A stretch of 64,000 nucleotides of DNA from an uncultured Woeseiaceae bacterium. GTDB taxonomy: Bacteria > Pseudomonadota > Gammaproteobacteria > Steroidobacterales > Woeseiaceae. Of the stretch, positions 1 through 8,468 are shown one piece after another (positions within the stretch are counted from its first letter, which is position 1; each line of letters opens with the position of its first letter). The translations under genes and the position numbers were made by a program. The stretch covers positions 247,126-311,125 of the forward strand of contig CALZJH010000007.1 of assembly GCA_945787845.1 (NCBI GenBank), given 5' to 3'. Below the pieces are notes generated by a model that did not search any database, was not told the origin of the DNA, and saw only the letters and a list, made by a program, of their open reading frames with translations.

Positions 1-738
1 GACGGCGAAGTCGATGCACTTGTGCCGGACCGGGTCTGGAAAGAAACGGAGCTTGCGCTCGCCGGCTCGAACGCGCGCGTCTATTTCGAAGTGCTGCGCT
101 CCTGCGGCGCACTGCGCGTATTGTTTCCCGAGGTGGACGCGCTCTTCGGCGTCGCGCAGCCGGAGCAATGGCATCCGGAGATCGACACGGGACTGCACGT
201 CATGATGGTGCTGGACCAGGCTGAGAAGCTCAGCGATGAACTTGAAGTCCGCTTCGCAGCGCTGACCCATGATCTCGGCAAAGGCATGACGCCGCGAGAC
301 GTGCTACCCAGCCATCCCGGCCATGAGATTCGGGGCTGCAAGTTGATTCGCCGAATTGCCGAGCGTCTGCCGGTTCCCAGGGCATGCCGCGACCTTGCCC
401 TGCTGGTGGCCGAGTACCACACGCATTGTCATCGCGCACTCGAGTTGCGTCCCAAGACTATTCTGAAGGTACTGGAGAGGTCGGATGCGTTTCGCAGACC
501 CGGCCGTTTCGAGCAGTTCCTTGTGACCTGCGAAGCCGACGCGCGCGGCCGCGCCGGGCTGGAGAATCGGCGCTATCCGCAGGCCGATTTTTTCCGCGGC
601 GCGCTGGCAGCCGCAGCGGCTGTCGACGCTGCCACGATCGCGAAACAGACCGCAGAACGCAAGATCCCGACCGCGATACGGCGCGCGCGCAAGCACGCCA
701 TTGCGGAGTTCAAATCCGGGGCTCAGGTTCCGCCGTAG
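1..738 (+). CDS. cca: Multifunctional CCA tRNA nucleotidyltransferase, C-terminal part (5' end outside window)
   Basis: The reading frame is open from base 1, so this is the C-terminal 245 residues of a longer protein. The visible part matches the tail of the E. coli-type CCA-adding enzyme: the segment VWKETELAL, then GALRVLFPE and WHPEIDTG, followed by the metal-binding HD motif THDLGKG (about nt 265-285) of the phosphohydrolase domain. The family adds or repairs the 3'-CCA of tRNAs, and the HD domain gives extra phosphatase/phosphodiesterase activity. The nucleotidyltransferase head lies upstream of the window. The 3' end overlaps the convergent barrel gene by 16 bp. Identity is firm. Confidence 0.95.
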   Translation, partial: DGEVDALVPDRVWKETELALAGSNARVYFEVLRSCGALRVLFPEVDALFGVAQPEQWHPEIDTGLHVMMVLDQAEKLSDELEVRFAALTHDLGKGMTPRDVLPSHPGHEIRGCKLIRRIAERLPVPRACRDLALLVAEYHTHCHRALELRPKTILKVLERSDAFRRPGRFEQFLVTCEADARGRAGLENRRYPQADFFRGALAAAAAVDAATIAKQTAERKIPTAIRRARKHAIAEFKSGAQVPP

Positions 739-1559
739 AAGTACAGGAACACGGACAGGAAGGTCACGCTCCCATAGAGATCTGAGTTGTCGACGCCCAG
801 CCCGAACTCGATGTCACCACGGTCGCCCATTGGGGTCGTCAGCCGCAGGGTTGCCGAACGCGTCGTGCCGCCGTCGGCCTCACCTTTCCACGTGGCCGCC
901 TCAAACCGCCAGTAGCGTTTCCCGGTATCGACGCCCAGGCTGGCACCCACCCGGTAGTCGACCAGGCTATTGATCAGGCTCAGTCGCGAGAATGCGAGTA
1001 ACTGGAGCAAGCCCCGATTCCTGTCAAGCCGCAGGTTTGCGCCATAGTCATAGTCCTTACCCTGCAAGCCAAGGCTTACGTTCTCGGTGAGATCAATACG
1101 TGCCGTCAATCCAATACCGCTGGCATCGAAGCGAAACTCGCGGCCCGGAAAGAAATCCGTTGCGGGCAGCTCAAATCGGAAATCGCGATACTCGTATTCC
1201 CCGGCCAGCAGGAACTTGTCGCCGCGCCAGTACACCGAGCCACGCCAGTCCCTGGAATCCAGCGTATCGCTGTCGCCCCAGTACGACACCCCGAGGCTCA
1301 CGCCGACGGGGTCGAACAGGTGATCGATTTCGAGGTCGCCGTACCAGCTGTCGACGGATCGCCTGTCGGGCACGTCGACAACACTCCTTGCGACCGCACC
1401 CGTCAGCCAGGTGTTCTGGCCGACGGCGAGATCGCCGATGAGCGCGGCGCCCAGTCCGTCGGCGGAATCGCCCTCCAGGCCGAACCCCACGATGTAACCT
1501 TCTGCCGCGAGTGCGTTACTCGCGAGTAACAGGCATACGATGCCGCTACGCCAGTACAT
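723..1559 (-). CDS. Putative outer-membrane beta-barrel protein, secreted
   Basis: A 278-aa protein if started at the ATG at 1559. That start gives a clean signal peptide (hydrophobic VCLLLASNALA, cleavage near ALA-AE); the longer frame adds an unlikely basic leader. The body alternates short amphipathic beta strands (for example VSLGVSYWG, DKFLLAGEYEYRDF) with charged turns, and it ends in an aromatic strand FLYFYGGT, as in outer-membrane barrels. The start overlaps the 3' end of uppP by 14 bp, so it is probably co-transcribed with uppP. I recognise no named family. Confidence 0.7.
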   Translation of the reverse strand: MYWRSGIVCLLLASNALAAEGYIVGFGLEGDSADGLGAALIGDLAVGQNTWLTGAVARSVVDVPDRRSVDSWYGDLEIDHLFDPVGVSLGVSYWGDSDTLDSRDWRGSVYWRGDKFLLAGEYEYRDFRFELPATDFFPGREFRFDASGIGLTARIDLTENVSLGLQGKDYDYGANLRLDRNRGLLQLLAFSRLSLINSLVDYRVGASLGVDTGKRYWRFEAATWKGEADGGTTRSATLRLTTPMGDRGDIEFGLGVDNSDLYGSVTFLSVFLYFYGGT

Positions 1560-2343
1560 AGAGAATGAGGCCCGCCAACGCGAGCCGGTAGATCGCAAAC
1601 GGTGCGAGCCCGATGCGGCTGACGAAGCGCATGAAGAACTCGATACTCAGGTAAGCGACGATGGCCGATACCACCACGCCGAGTGCAAGCTGACCCCACT
1701 CTACGACGGTATCGCCCAGCATGAGCTCCGCTCCCTTGTAAATGGTTGCGAGCAGAATGACCGGCGCAGACAGGAGGAATGAAAATCGCGCCGCGTCCTG
1801 GCGCTCGAACCCCAGCAGACGACCGGCCGTAATCGTCACGCCGGAGCGAGACGTCCCGGGGACCAGCGCGAGCGCCTGCGCCACGCCGATGACCAGCGCA
1901 TCGCGGATGCGAATATCGGTCATCCCCTTCTCGCGCTTCCCAAAACGATCGGCCAGCGCCATCAGGATTCCGTAGCCCGCCAGCGTGTACACAATTATCG
2001 ACGGATCTCGCAGGTTATTTTCGATCCAGGATGCGAACAACAACCCGGCCGCGGCTGCCGGAACCGTGCCCAGCGCGATCGCCAGCGCCATATAGGACTG
2101 CGGCGACTTAAGGTCGCCGCCGAGAATACGTACGCCGCCACGCAACAGACCCATGATGTCCTCGCGAAAGAACAGGCATACGGCAACGAGCGATCCGAAA
2201 TGCACAGCGACATCGAAGGCGAGGCCCTGATCTGTCCATTCAACCAGGTAGGGCACCAGCACGAGGTGGCCTGAACTCGAAATCGGGAGAAACTCTGTCA
2301 GCCCCTGGACGATGGCCAGCACTACTACTTGCAATGTTGTCAC
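1546..2343 (-). CDS. uppP: Undecaprenyl-diphosphatase UppP (BacA)
   Basis: A 265-aa integral membrane protein, the usual family length. It carries the two diagnostic motifs: the N-terminal LTEFLPISSSGHL (residues 15-27), with the conserved Glu and Ser residues, and PGTSRSG (162-168), with the catalytic Arg. At least seven hydrophobic spans are visible. The enzyme dephosphorylates undecaprenyl diphosphate on the periplasmic side, recycling the lipid carrier for peptidoglycan and other envelope polymers; overexpression classically gives bacitracin resistance. The next gene on the strand overlaps its end. It starts 29 bp after the stop of the MidA-type gene, so the three may be co-transcribed. 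Confidence 0.96.
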   Translation of the reverse strand: MTTLQVVVLAIVQGLTEFLPISSSGHLVLVPYLVEWTDQGLAFDVAVHFGSLVAVCLFFREDIMGLLRGGVRILGGDLKSPQSYMALAIALGTVPAAAAGLLFASWIENNLRDPSIIVYTLAGYGILMALADRFGKREKGMTDIRIRDALVIGVAQALALVPGTSRSGVTITAGRLLGFERQDAARFSFLLSAPVILLATIYKGAELMLGDTVVEWGQLALGVVVSAIVAYLSIEFFMRFVSRIGLAPFAIYRLALAGLILYVLA

Positions 2344-2372
2344 TGCTTACCTCTTCTCGACGTACCTGTCGC

Positions 2373-3557
2373 TCATAACGTATGCGTCCGGTCAGCCAGC
2401 CCAAATGCGGACGGCTTCGCGATCGCTCCCCTCTGTAGTGCCATGCACTTGAAATGCTCGCCCATTTCCCCGGGCAGAGTAAGGGTTTTGACCTGTCGCG
2501 ACAACGCGAGCTGCTCCTGCAACGGCAGCGTCGCGAGGTTCTTCAGTTCCTCCGCAAGACCACCGGCCATCAGGAACTGCGCCTGCGCGGAATACCCGGA
2601 GATCTCGAAGCCGGCGGCCACTGCGGCCTCGGCCACGGCCGTAAAGTCAACCCAGGCGGTCAGGTCCTGTATCCCGACCAGCACCAACGGGTTGTTATGT
2701 GCGTGATGCCGGAAGTGGCAGCGCAGCCAGCCGGAGCTGCGCTCCGGCGCGTAGTACTCGCGCCGGGATACACCGTAGTCAAACAGAAAGGCCATGCCGG
2801 TTTGCAGGACATCGGCGAGTTCCTGGATCCAGGCCGGCACGGCCAGGCAGACTTCCGAGACGTAAGCCTCGGGAAAGGCGGCGCCGAGTTCCTCCTCGAT
2901 AGCTTCAACCGCTGCCACGAGCCTGGCCGGAGCCGGCGCGTCGACCCATGCAAACTCACGCCCCGCAACGGTTACGCGTTGCTGCAGGATGGCGCCATCG
3001 CGGCGCACGAAGCGTTCTACGGGCATAGCGTCGAGGACCTCGTTAGCCAGGATGACGCCCTGCATCTTCTTCGGCGGCGCATCCATCCAGCTGACGCGCG
3101 GCAGAAGCTCGGGCACACGCTGCTGCAGCAGCGCTTCCTGGCGCTCGCGCAGATCTCCGGATACTTCGAGAATCTTGTAAGCCGTCGGCAGGGAATCCAG
3201 GCGCCGGAGCGCCTCGAGCACATCGACGGCCAGCTTGCCGCTGCCGGCCCCATATTCCAGGACCTCGCCATCGGGAATCTGCGCCAGAATCTCGGCGCAC
3301 TGCCGCGCTACAACACCACCGAAAGCGGACGAGACCTCGGGCGCCGTGATGAAGTCGCCCACCTCGCCAAACTTGGCTGCGCCGGCCGCATAGTAGCCCA
3401 GGCCCGGCGCGTACAAAGCGTGCTGCATGTACTCGCCGAAACCAATGCTGCCGCCGGCTGCTTCAATCTGCATCCGGATGAAGTTCGCCACCCTTTCACT
3501 GTGCGCGGCGCTGGCCGAATCTGGCTCAGGGAGTGATGGCGGCTGCTCGTTTTGCAT
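2373..3557 (-). CDS. Class I SAM-dependent methyltransferase, MidA/NDUFAF7 (DUF185) family
   Basis: A 394-aa protein with the DUF185/MidA hallmarks: an N-terminal helix region with FGEYMQHALYAPGLGYY, then GDFITAPEVSSAFG, and the SAM-binding loop LEYGAGSGKLA (around residue 100). In mitochondria the family (NDUFAF7) dimethylates an arginine of a complex I subunit. Bacterial members are widespread, and their substrates are mostly unproven. The start codon lies only 14 bp from the start of the divergent pteridine reductase, so the promoters of both genes must lie inside each other's coding regions or overlap closely. Family assignment is firm; the substrate is unknown. Confidence 0.9.
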   Translation of the reverse strand: MQNEQPPSLPEPDSASAAHSERVANFIRMQIEAAGGSIGFGEYMQHALYAPGLGYYAAGAAKFGEVGDFITAPEVSSAFGGVVARQCAEILAQIPDGEVLEYGAGSGKLAVDVLEALRRLDSLPTAYKILEVSGDLRERQEALLQQRVPELLPRVSWMDAPPKKMQGVILANEVLDAMPVERFVRRDGAILQQRVTVAGREFAWVDAPAPARLVAAVEAIEEELGAAFPEAYVSEVCLAVPAWIQELADVLQTGMAFLFDYGVSRREYYAPERSSGWLRCHFRHHAHNNPLVLVGIQDLTAWVDFTAVAEAAVAAGFEISGYSAQAQFLMAGGLAEELKNLATLPLQEQLALSRQVKTLTLPGEMGEHFKCMALQRGAIAKPSAFGLADRTHTL

Positions 3558-3571
3558 GTCAATATCGCGTG

Positions 3572-4321
3572 ATGATTGAGAAAAGCCTCAACGACAAGGT
3601 CGTACTGGTAACGGGCGCCGCCCGCCGTATCGGCGCGGCTATTGTGACACGACTCCAGGAAAACGGCGCACGCGTCGCGATTCATTATCGCGGGTCTGCG
3701 AAGGAAGCCGATGACCTGGCCGCTGCGCTCAACGCTGCGCGCGCGGATTCGGCCCGGTCCTTTCAGGCCGACCTTCTGGATACCGGGGCGATTTCGCAAC
3801 TCGTTGTGGATGTCGTTAACTGGGCCGGACGACTCGACGGACTGGTAAATAATGCGTCCACGTTCTATCCGACGCCTGTTGGCGAGATCACCGAGGACAA
3901 CTGGGACGACCTGACCGGAAGCAATTTCAAGGCGCCGCTGTTCCTGTCTCAGGCGGTCGCGCCGCACCTGCGCGAGCGTGGCGGTGCCATCGTGAATATC
4001 GTTGATGTTCACGCGCAGCGACCCTTACGCGACCATTCGCTCTACGGCTCAGCGAAAGCTGCGCTCGCGATGCTGACGCGCTCGCTGGCCAAGGACCTGG
4101 CGCCGCACATACGGGTCAACGGCGTGTCGCCCGGCGCTATCCTGTGGCCGGAAAGCGGCATGAGCGAAACCGCGCAGGAGTCAATCCTGCGCCAGATCCC
4201 CCTGCAACGCGCCGGGGAACCCGACGAGATTGCAGGATGCGTCCTGTATCTCCTCAGAGACGCAAGTTACGTCACGGGCCAGATAATTGCCGTCGACGGC
4301 GGTCGCTCGATCGGCTGGTAG
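3572..4321 (+). CDS. folM: SDR-family pteridine reductase (FolM/PTR1-like)
   Basis: A 249-aa short-chain dehydrogenase. The nucleotide-binding loop VTGAARRIGAA sits at residues 11-21, and LVNNAS and the catalytic YGSAK (Ser/Tyr/Lys) follow. The DVHAQRPL segment before the tyrosine is typical of pteridine reductases (PTR1, FolM), which reduce dihydro-monapterin or dihydrofolate with NADPH. Location next to folK and folB fits a folate/pterin role. I chose the ATG at 3572 because it begins just before the Rossmann fold; an in-frame ATG at 3533 would overlap the divergent gene. The stop is one base from the convergent S41 protease gene. A different SDR substrate is possible. Confidence 0.82.
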   Translation: MIEKSLNDKVVLVTGAARRIGAAIVTRLQENGARVAIHYRGSAKEADDLAAALNAARADSARSFQADLLDTGAISQLVVDVVNWAGRLDGLVNNASTFYPTPVGEITEDNWDDLTGSNFKAPLFLSQAVAPHLRERGGAIVNIVDVHAQRPLRDHSLYGSAKAALAMLTRSLAKDLAPHIRVNGVSPGAILWPESGMSETAQESILRQIPLQRAGEPDEIAGCVLYLLRDASYVTGQIIAVDGGRSIGW

Positions 4322-4322
4322 G

Positions 4323-5696
4323 TCAGAAGGCACCCGCGAATTCGCGCTCCGGCCGACCTTCCGCTTCGGGCTGCGCCTGGTCAAACCACAGCGTGGCTTT
4401 TTGCTGACCGCCCGGGGCCACAACCACCGGACAACCGGCGCCGTTGATGTACGACAACGCCGCAACGACATTGGGATCGTCGTCGGCACCGGTCGCGAAA
4501 CTGAGATCATCACCGACGGCGCAATCGACGGGCAGGCCATCGAAGTAATCACCGAAACCAGCAGCGTTGCTCTTCTTGAACGCGGTCGGACGGAGGATCT
4601 TCTCGCAGAAGTCGATACCCACCTGCCCGACCGGCTTGCCGAACGTATTATCACCGACGATGTACACACCGCCCGTGACAAATGGATCCAGCCCGTTGAT
4701 GACGAGCTCGCTGGCCGACGCCGTACCGCGCGACGCAATGATGATCAGGCGGTTGATGTCGATCGAATTCCCACGCCGCGCGAAGTAATCGATACTGTTG
4801 TTTGCCGCCGCTCGATCCGCATTGAATTCAGTGTTCGAGAAGATCTGACCGTCATTGGCGAAGCCACCCAGGTAGTCGCCGAGCAGGTTAGCCGTGGAAA
4901 CGAGCCCGCCGCCGTTGTAGCGCAGGTCGATGATGACATCTTCGACGCCGGCCGTAATAAAGCTCGAGAATACGGCGTCAAAGTCACGATTGGTCACGCC
5001 GTCGTGCGGGACACCGTCATCGGCCGTGCTGATAAAGGTCGCAAACTCCATGTAACCGACAGGCGGATTGCCGGCGCCCATGTCAATGGTCCGCGCCTGC
5101 GGAACCGGGTCGATCGTCACGATGTCCTGGGTTAAAGATACGGGTGGCAGTACCGTGCCATCCAGTTCGCGAATCTCGAATTCGACCGTAGCGTTGCCGA
5201 GCACCGCATTGATGCCTTCATTAGCTCGAATGTCAGCAATGCTGCGGCCATTGAGGCTCAGTACTGTCTGGCCACGCTCGAAGCCGCCGACCATGTTGGC
5301 CGGACTGTCCACGAATACACGGGTGAAGCGCATCTCGTCATTCTCGATCCGCCAGCTGAAGCCGAAGCCCTCGTACTTGCCTTCGCCAAAGAACTGCTGG
5401 TCCGCCGCAAGCGCGCCAACTGAGCTGAACAGATCCAGCGGTCCGCCTGTCGCTTTTTGCGGCCCATAGGTCTGGGTCACCAGCGTCACAAGTTCTTCGG
5501 GCGTTGCGTAGTCAGCAATGCTGAGATTGGCCGGGAGCAGTTCGTTCCAGAGGTACCAGGCATACAGGTTGTCCAGAACGAACTGCTTTTGCCCGTCGTT
5601 GCTGCACTCACTCGGCGCCACGAAACCGTCCGAGTCGGACCCGCTGCTGCAGGCCACCAGTGAAACCAATACGAAGAAGGTGATCAAATAACGCAT
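4323..5696 (-). CDS. S41-family C-terminal-processing-type peptidase, lipoprotein
   Basis: A 457-aa protein from the ATG at 5696, which has a good AGAGGA ribosome site. The signal peptide ends in a lipobox (LVACSSGS), so it is probably anchored in the envelope. A PDZ-like segment with FVDSPA and GQTVLSLNG precedes the S41 protease domain. DLRYNGGG, RGTASASELV (serine nucleophile) and FGKPVGQ (general-base lysine) are all visible, so the Ser-Lys dyad looks intact. It ends the tsaD-folB-folK run on this strand, but its start is only 10 bp from the folK stop, so co-transcription is likely. The substrate is unknown. Confidence 0.88.
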   Translation of the reverse strand: MRYLITFFVLVSLVACSSGSDSDGFVAPSECSNDGQKQFVLDNLYAWYLWNELLPANLSIADYATPEELVTLVTQTYGPQKATGGPLDLFSSVGALAADQQFFGEGKYEGFGFSWRIENDEMRFTRVFVDSPANMVGGFERGQTVLSLNGRSIADIRANEGINAVLGNATVEFEIRELDGTVLPPVSLTQDIVTIDPVPQARTIDMGAGNPPVGYMEFATFISTADDGVPHDGVTNRDFDAVFSSFITAGVEDVIIDLRYNGGGLVSTANLLGDYLGGFANDGQIFSNTEFNADRAAANNSIDYFARRGNSIDINRLIIIASRGTASASELVINGLDPFVTGGVYIVGDNTFGKPVGQVGIDFCEKILRPTAFKKSNAAGFGDYFDGLPVDCAVGDDLSFATGADDDPNVVAALSYINGAGCPVVVAPGGQQKATLWFDQAQPEAEGRPEREFAGAF

Positions 5697-5706
5697 GAAT
5701 AGTCCT

Positions 5707-6189
5707 CTACAGGATAACGCCGACGACATCGAGAGGATGACTCGCCGCGTCGAATTTCTGCCAGTGGTCGAGCATGGTCCGCCCAGTCACCGGATGCACA
5801 AGATCCGGCGCCAGTTCGGCCAGCGGCCGCAATACGAAACTGTACTCGAGCACATCATCTCGTGGAATACGCACCGGCGGCTCTTCAATGACCAGGTCAT
5901 TGTAAAGCAGCAGGTCAATATCCAGCGGACGTGATTCCCACTTTCCGCCTTCGCGCCCGGTGAGATTATGTATAAGTTCGATGTGCTCGCAGATCGCCTG
6001 CGGCGTATCCTTTGACTCAAAACGGGCGATAAGATTCAGAAAGTCGTCACCTTCGAAGCCGAAGGCCTTGCTGCAGTAGACAGCCGACAGCTCCAGTTCG
6101 CCAAAGCGCGCACGCAGTTCCCGGATGCCGAGGTGCAGGTTGTCTTCGGGGTCGATATTGGAGCCAAGCCCCACGTATACGGTCGCCAT
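5707..6189 (-). CDS. folK: 2-amino-4-hydroxy-6-hydroxymethyldihydropteridine diphosphokinase
   Basis: A 160-aa protein when started at the ATG at 6189, where the conserved TVYVGLGSNIDPEDNL begins; the upstream extension lies within folB and is not homologous. Other HPPK signatures follow: AFGFEGDDFLN, then GREGGKWESRPLDIDLLLY, with the two acidic residues that bind Mg2+, and IPRDD near the C terminus. It transfers pyrophosphate from ATP to 6-hydroxymethyl-dihydropterin, the step before dihydropteroate synthase. The gene follows folB with a 5-bp gap, so the two consecutive folate enzymes are probably translated together. Confidence 0.96.
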   Translation of the reverse strand: MATVYVGLGSNIDPEDNLHLGIRELRARFGELELSAVYCSKAFGFEGDDFLNLIARFESKDTPQAICEHIELIHNLTGREGGKWESRPLDIDLLLYNDLVIEEPPVRIPRDDVLEYSFVLRPLAELAPDLVHPVTGRTMLDHWQKFDAASHPLDVVGVIL

Positions 6190-6194
6190 GCCGG

Positions 6195-6554
6195 CTACCC
6201 GGCCTGCCCGCCACGCTCGATTTCGATACCGACGTCTTTGGAGCCGCGAATCGCACCGGGCTTGTGTACCCTGACCTTGACCCAAGCGACGTCAAACTCG
6301 TCGCGAATGATGCCCGCAATACGCTCCGCCAGCGTCTCGACCAGCTGGAAACTGGAGTCCTCGACGAATTGTTGCACGCGCTTGGCCACGCTCTTGTAAT
6401 TCAGCGTGTCCTCGACGCTGTCGCTGGCGGCAGCCCGGGCGATATCCGCGCTCATTTCGAGATCGATAATCACCGTCTGGCGGATCTTCCGTTCCCAGTC
6501 CCAGATTCCGATAATCGTGTCGATCTTCAGTTCGTCGAGAAAAATCTTGTCCAT
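6195..6554 (-). CDS. folB: Dihydroneopterin aldolase
   Basis: A 119-aa protein, standard for FolB. It begins MDKIFLDELKIDTIIGIWDWERK, with the conserved substrate-loop residues, and has the typical DLEMSADI strand, a YKSVAKRV segment and the C-terminal KPGAIRG with the catalytic lysine. It cleaves 7,8-dihydroneopterin to 6-hydroxymethyl-dihydropterin, feeding FolK, whose gene is next. It lies 18 bp downstream of tsaD on the same strand, the common tsaD/rpsU-region arrangement in gammaproteobacteria. Confidence 0.96.
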   Translation of the reverse strand: MDKIFLDELKIDTIIGIWDWERKIRQTVIIDLEMSADIARAAASDSVEDTLNYKSVAKRVQQFVEDSSFQLVETLAERIAGIIRDEFDVAWVKVRVHKPGAIRGSKDVGIEIERGGQAG

Positions 6555-6572
6555 GTTGCTCTCATCGTTGTG

Positions 6573-7586
6573 TCATACCCGTTCCGGGGTACCCAGTGTT
6601 TCCAAAGACCAGCGTGCCTGGGCTTTTATTTCATTGGCAGCATCGGCCTCGGCGAGGCGCATTGCGCCAGCCACGGCGATCATCGCACCGTTGTCGGTAC
6701 AGAACGCGAGGCGCGGATAATAGACCTCGCCGTCGAAGCGCTCCGCCATTTCCTTGCGCAGCAAGCGGTTTGCCCCGACGCCGCCGGCCACAACGATGCG
6801 CTTCAGGCCCTCGGCTTTCGCGGCCTTGATCGATTTGCCGATTAACGTGTCCACGGCTGCCCGCTGGAACGACGCCGCGAGATCGGCGCGAGACTCCTCC
6901 AGCCGGCCCGCCGCTTCGGCCTTGCGAACCTCCAGCATGACGGCCGTCTTCAAACCGCTGAAACTGAAATCGAAATTCGGTTTGTTGAGCATGGGCCGCG
7001 GCAGGTCGAAGGCGGTATCGTCACCCTCCTCGGCCAGCGCCGCGAGCGCCGGTCCGCCGGGATAACCGAGCCCGAGCAGCTTGGCGGTTTTGTCGAACGC
7101 CTCACCGACGGCATCGTCCAGCGTGGTCCCGAGCACCCGGTAGTCGCCGAGCGCTTCCACAGCGATCAACATTGAGTGCCCACCGGACACCAGGAGCGCC
7201 AGGAACGGGAATTTCGGGGGCTCGTCCTCGAGCATCGGGGCCAGGAGGTGGCCTTCCATGTGGTGTACCGGGATCACCGGGCAGCCCCACGAGAGGCCCA
7301 GACCATTGGCCATGCCGCCACCGACCATCAGGGCCCCGACGAGCCCTGGACCCGCGGTGTACGCGATGGCATCCGGCTTGTCGAAGCCGGCTTCACTCAT
7401 AACCTGTTGAATTAACGGCAAAAGCATCCGGACATGGTCGCGCGACGCGATCTCGGGCACCACACCGCCGTAGACTGCATGCAGGTCGACCTGGCTGTGC
7501 AGTGCCTCGGCGAGCAGGCCTTTTTCAGTGTCATACAGCGCCACGCCAGTCTCGTCGCAGCTGCTTTCGATGCCAAGTACAATCAT
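6573..7586 (-). CDS. tsaD: tRNA N6-threonylcarbamoyladenosine transferase TsaD
   Basis: A 337-aa protein from the ATG at 7586, where the family's [17 protein letters not shown] begins. The frame continues open upstream across rpsU, but that part is not homologous. The metal-binding HHMEGH motif (about residues 110-115), ALLVSGGHS, and the late [10 protein letters not shown] and DNGAMIA segments are all present. With TsaB, TsaC and TsaE it forms t6A at position 37 of ANN-decoding tRNAs. It is divergent from rpsU, as in E. coli, with both promoters in the 115-bp gap. Confidence 0.97.
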   Translation of the reverse strand: MIVLGIESSCDETGVALYDTEKGLLAEALHSQVDLHAVYGGVVPEIASRDHVRMLLPLIQQVMSEAGFDKPDAIAYTAGPGLVGALMVGGGMANGLGLSWGCPVIPVHHMEGHLLAPMLEDEPPKFPFLALLVSGGHSMLIAVEALGDYRVLGTTLDDAVGEAFDKTAKLLGLGYPGGPALAALAEEGDDTAFDLPRPMLNKPNFDFSFSGLKTAVMLEVRKAEAAGRLEESRADLAASFQRAAVDTLIGKSIKAAKAEGLKRIVVAGGVGANRLLRKEMAERFDGEVYYPRLAFCTDNGAMIAVAGAMRLAEADAANEIKAQARWSLETLGTPERV

Positions 7587-7611
7587 AGGCGGCGAATGAT
7601 GCCTGAACCCT

Positions 7612-7640
7612 TTGCAAACCGCCAAATCCGGCGCTATTAT
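7612..7640 (+). promoter_or_regulatory. Sigma70 promoter for the rpsU operon
   Basis: TTGCAA at 7612-7617 and TATTAT at 7635-7640 are separated by 17 bp, close to the vegetative consensus. They lie about 60 bp upstream of the rpsU start. A GC hairpin (cccggc / gccggg, about 7652-7670) followed by a T-rich stretch lies in the leader and could modulate expression. The call rests on motif matching only. Confidence 0.6.
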
Positions 7641-7701
7641 ACGCGGCTCAGTCCCGGCCCTAGCGCCGGGTTTATTTATGTCTGGACGGAATACCTGAAC
7701 A

Positions 7702-7862
7702 ATGCCAAGCGTTCGCGTAAAAGAGAACGAGTATTTTGACGCTGCCCTGCGGCGCTTCAAGAGAAGCCAACGCAGGAGCGCAAGCGAAAGAAAGCGGCTG
7801 CGGTCAAGCGCCATATGAAGCGTCTTTCTCGTGAAGAAGCCAAGCGTAAGCGTCTTTACTAA
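7702..7862 (+). pseudogene. rpsU: 30S ribosomal protein S21, internally deleted and frameshifted
   Basis: The first 20 codons from the ATG at 7702 encode a normal S21 N terminus ([19 protein letters not shown]). The last 33 codons, in another frame from 7761 to the TAA at 7860-7862, encode a normal S21 C terminus starting [11 protein letters not shown] and ending KRKRLY. The roughly 18 residues that should join them (the RSCEKAG...REFY region of the 71-aa family) are missing, which corresponds to a deletion of about 55 bp near 7760. Read straight through, the frame stops at a TGA at 7816-7818. The gene heads the macromolecular synthesis operon, where an intact copy would be expected. It may be a genuine lesion with another rpsU elsewhere, or an assembly error. 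Confidence 0.85.
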
Positions 7863-7910
7863 TACTCTCTCGCACCGCGTCCGCGGAGCGTCTCTAGCAG
7901 TTTCTAAAGC

Positions 7911-8360
7911 ATGTCGCTGAAGAACCAAATCACAGAGGACATGAAGTCCGCCATGAAAGCCGGTGAAAAAGACCGGCTCAAAGTGGTACGCCTCATCCTC
8001 GCTGCGATCAAGCAGATTGAGGTCGATACCCGTACGGAGCTCGACGATGCTGCCGTGCTCGGCGTTCTCAACAAGATGGTTAAACAGCGCCGCGACTCGA
8101 TCGAACAATTCGAAAAAGGGGGCCGCGAGGATCTGGTCGCCATTGAGCGAGCCGAGATCGAAGTCCTTGAGGATTACCTGCCTGAGCAGATGTCCGCCGA
8201 GGACCTCACAGCACTCGTCGATGAGGTTATCGCCGCGACGGGCGCAGAAGGCATGCGCGACATGGGCAAGGTCATGGGCCAGATCAAGGCCAAGGCGGCC
8301 GGGCGTGCCGACATGGGCGCAGTCAGCGCCACGGTCAAAGAGCGGCTGAACGCGCTCTAA
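7911..8360 (+). CDS. GatB/YqeY domain-containing protein
   Basis: A 149-aa protein, the standard YqeY length. It begins [20 protein letters not shown] and has the family features [16 protein letters not shown], then [29 protein letters not shown] and a C-terminal [18 protein letters not shown]. YqeY resembles the tail domain of the GatB amidotransferase subunit, which contacts tRNA, but its own function is not well established. It sits between rpsU and dnaG, its usual place in proteobacteria. No strong Shine-Dalgarno is seen before the ATG. Confidence 0.92.
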   Translation: MSLKNQITEDMKSAMKAGEKDRLKVVRLILAAIKQIEVDTRTELDDAAVLGVLNKMVKQRRDSIEQFEKGGREDLVAIERAEIEVLEDYLPEQMSAEDLTALVDEVIAATGAEGMRDMGKVMGQIKAKAAGRADMGAVSATVKERLNAL

Positions 8361-8468
8361 TTGGCACCATTTTTGCGCTCTGGCGTAGCCCGATCAATAG
8401 GCTATGCTATTTGAAAACAAGAACAATCCCTTAAGACCCGAGCGCAGGCGGGCTACGTTTATTTCACT

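Noticed and set aside
2454..3536. A 360-codon open frame on the plus strand
   Set aside because: It is antisense to the MidA-type methyltransferase gene, whose motifs are clear. The frame has no family features.
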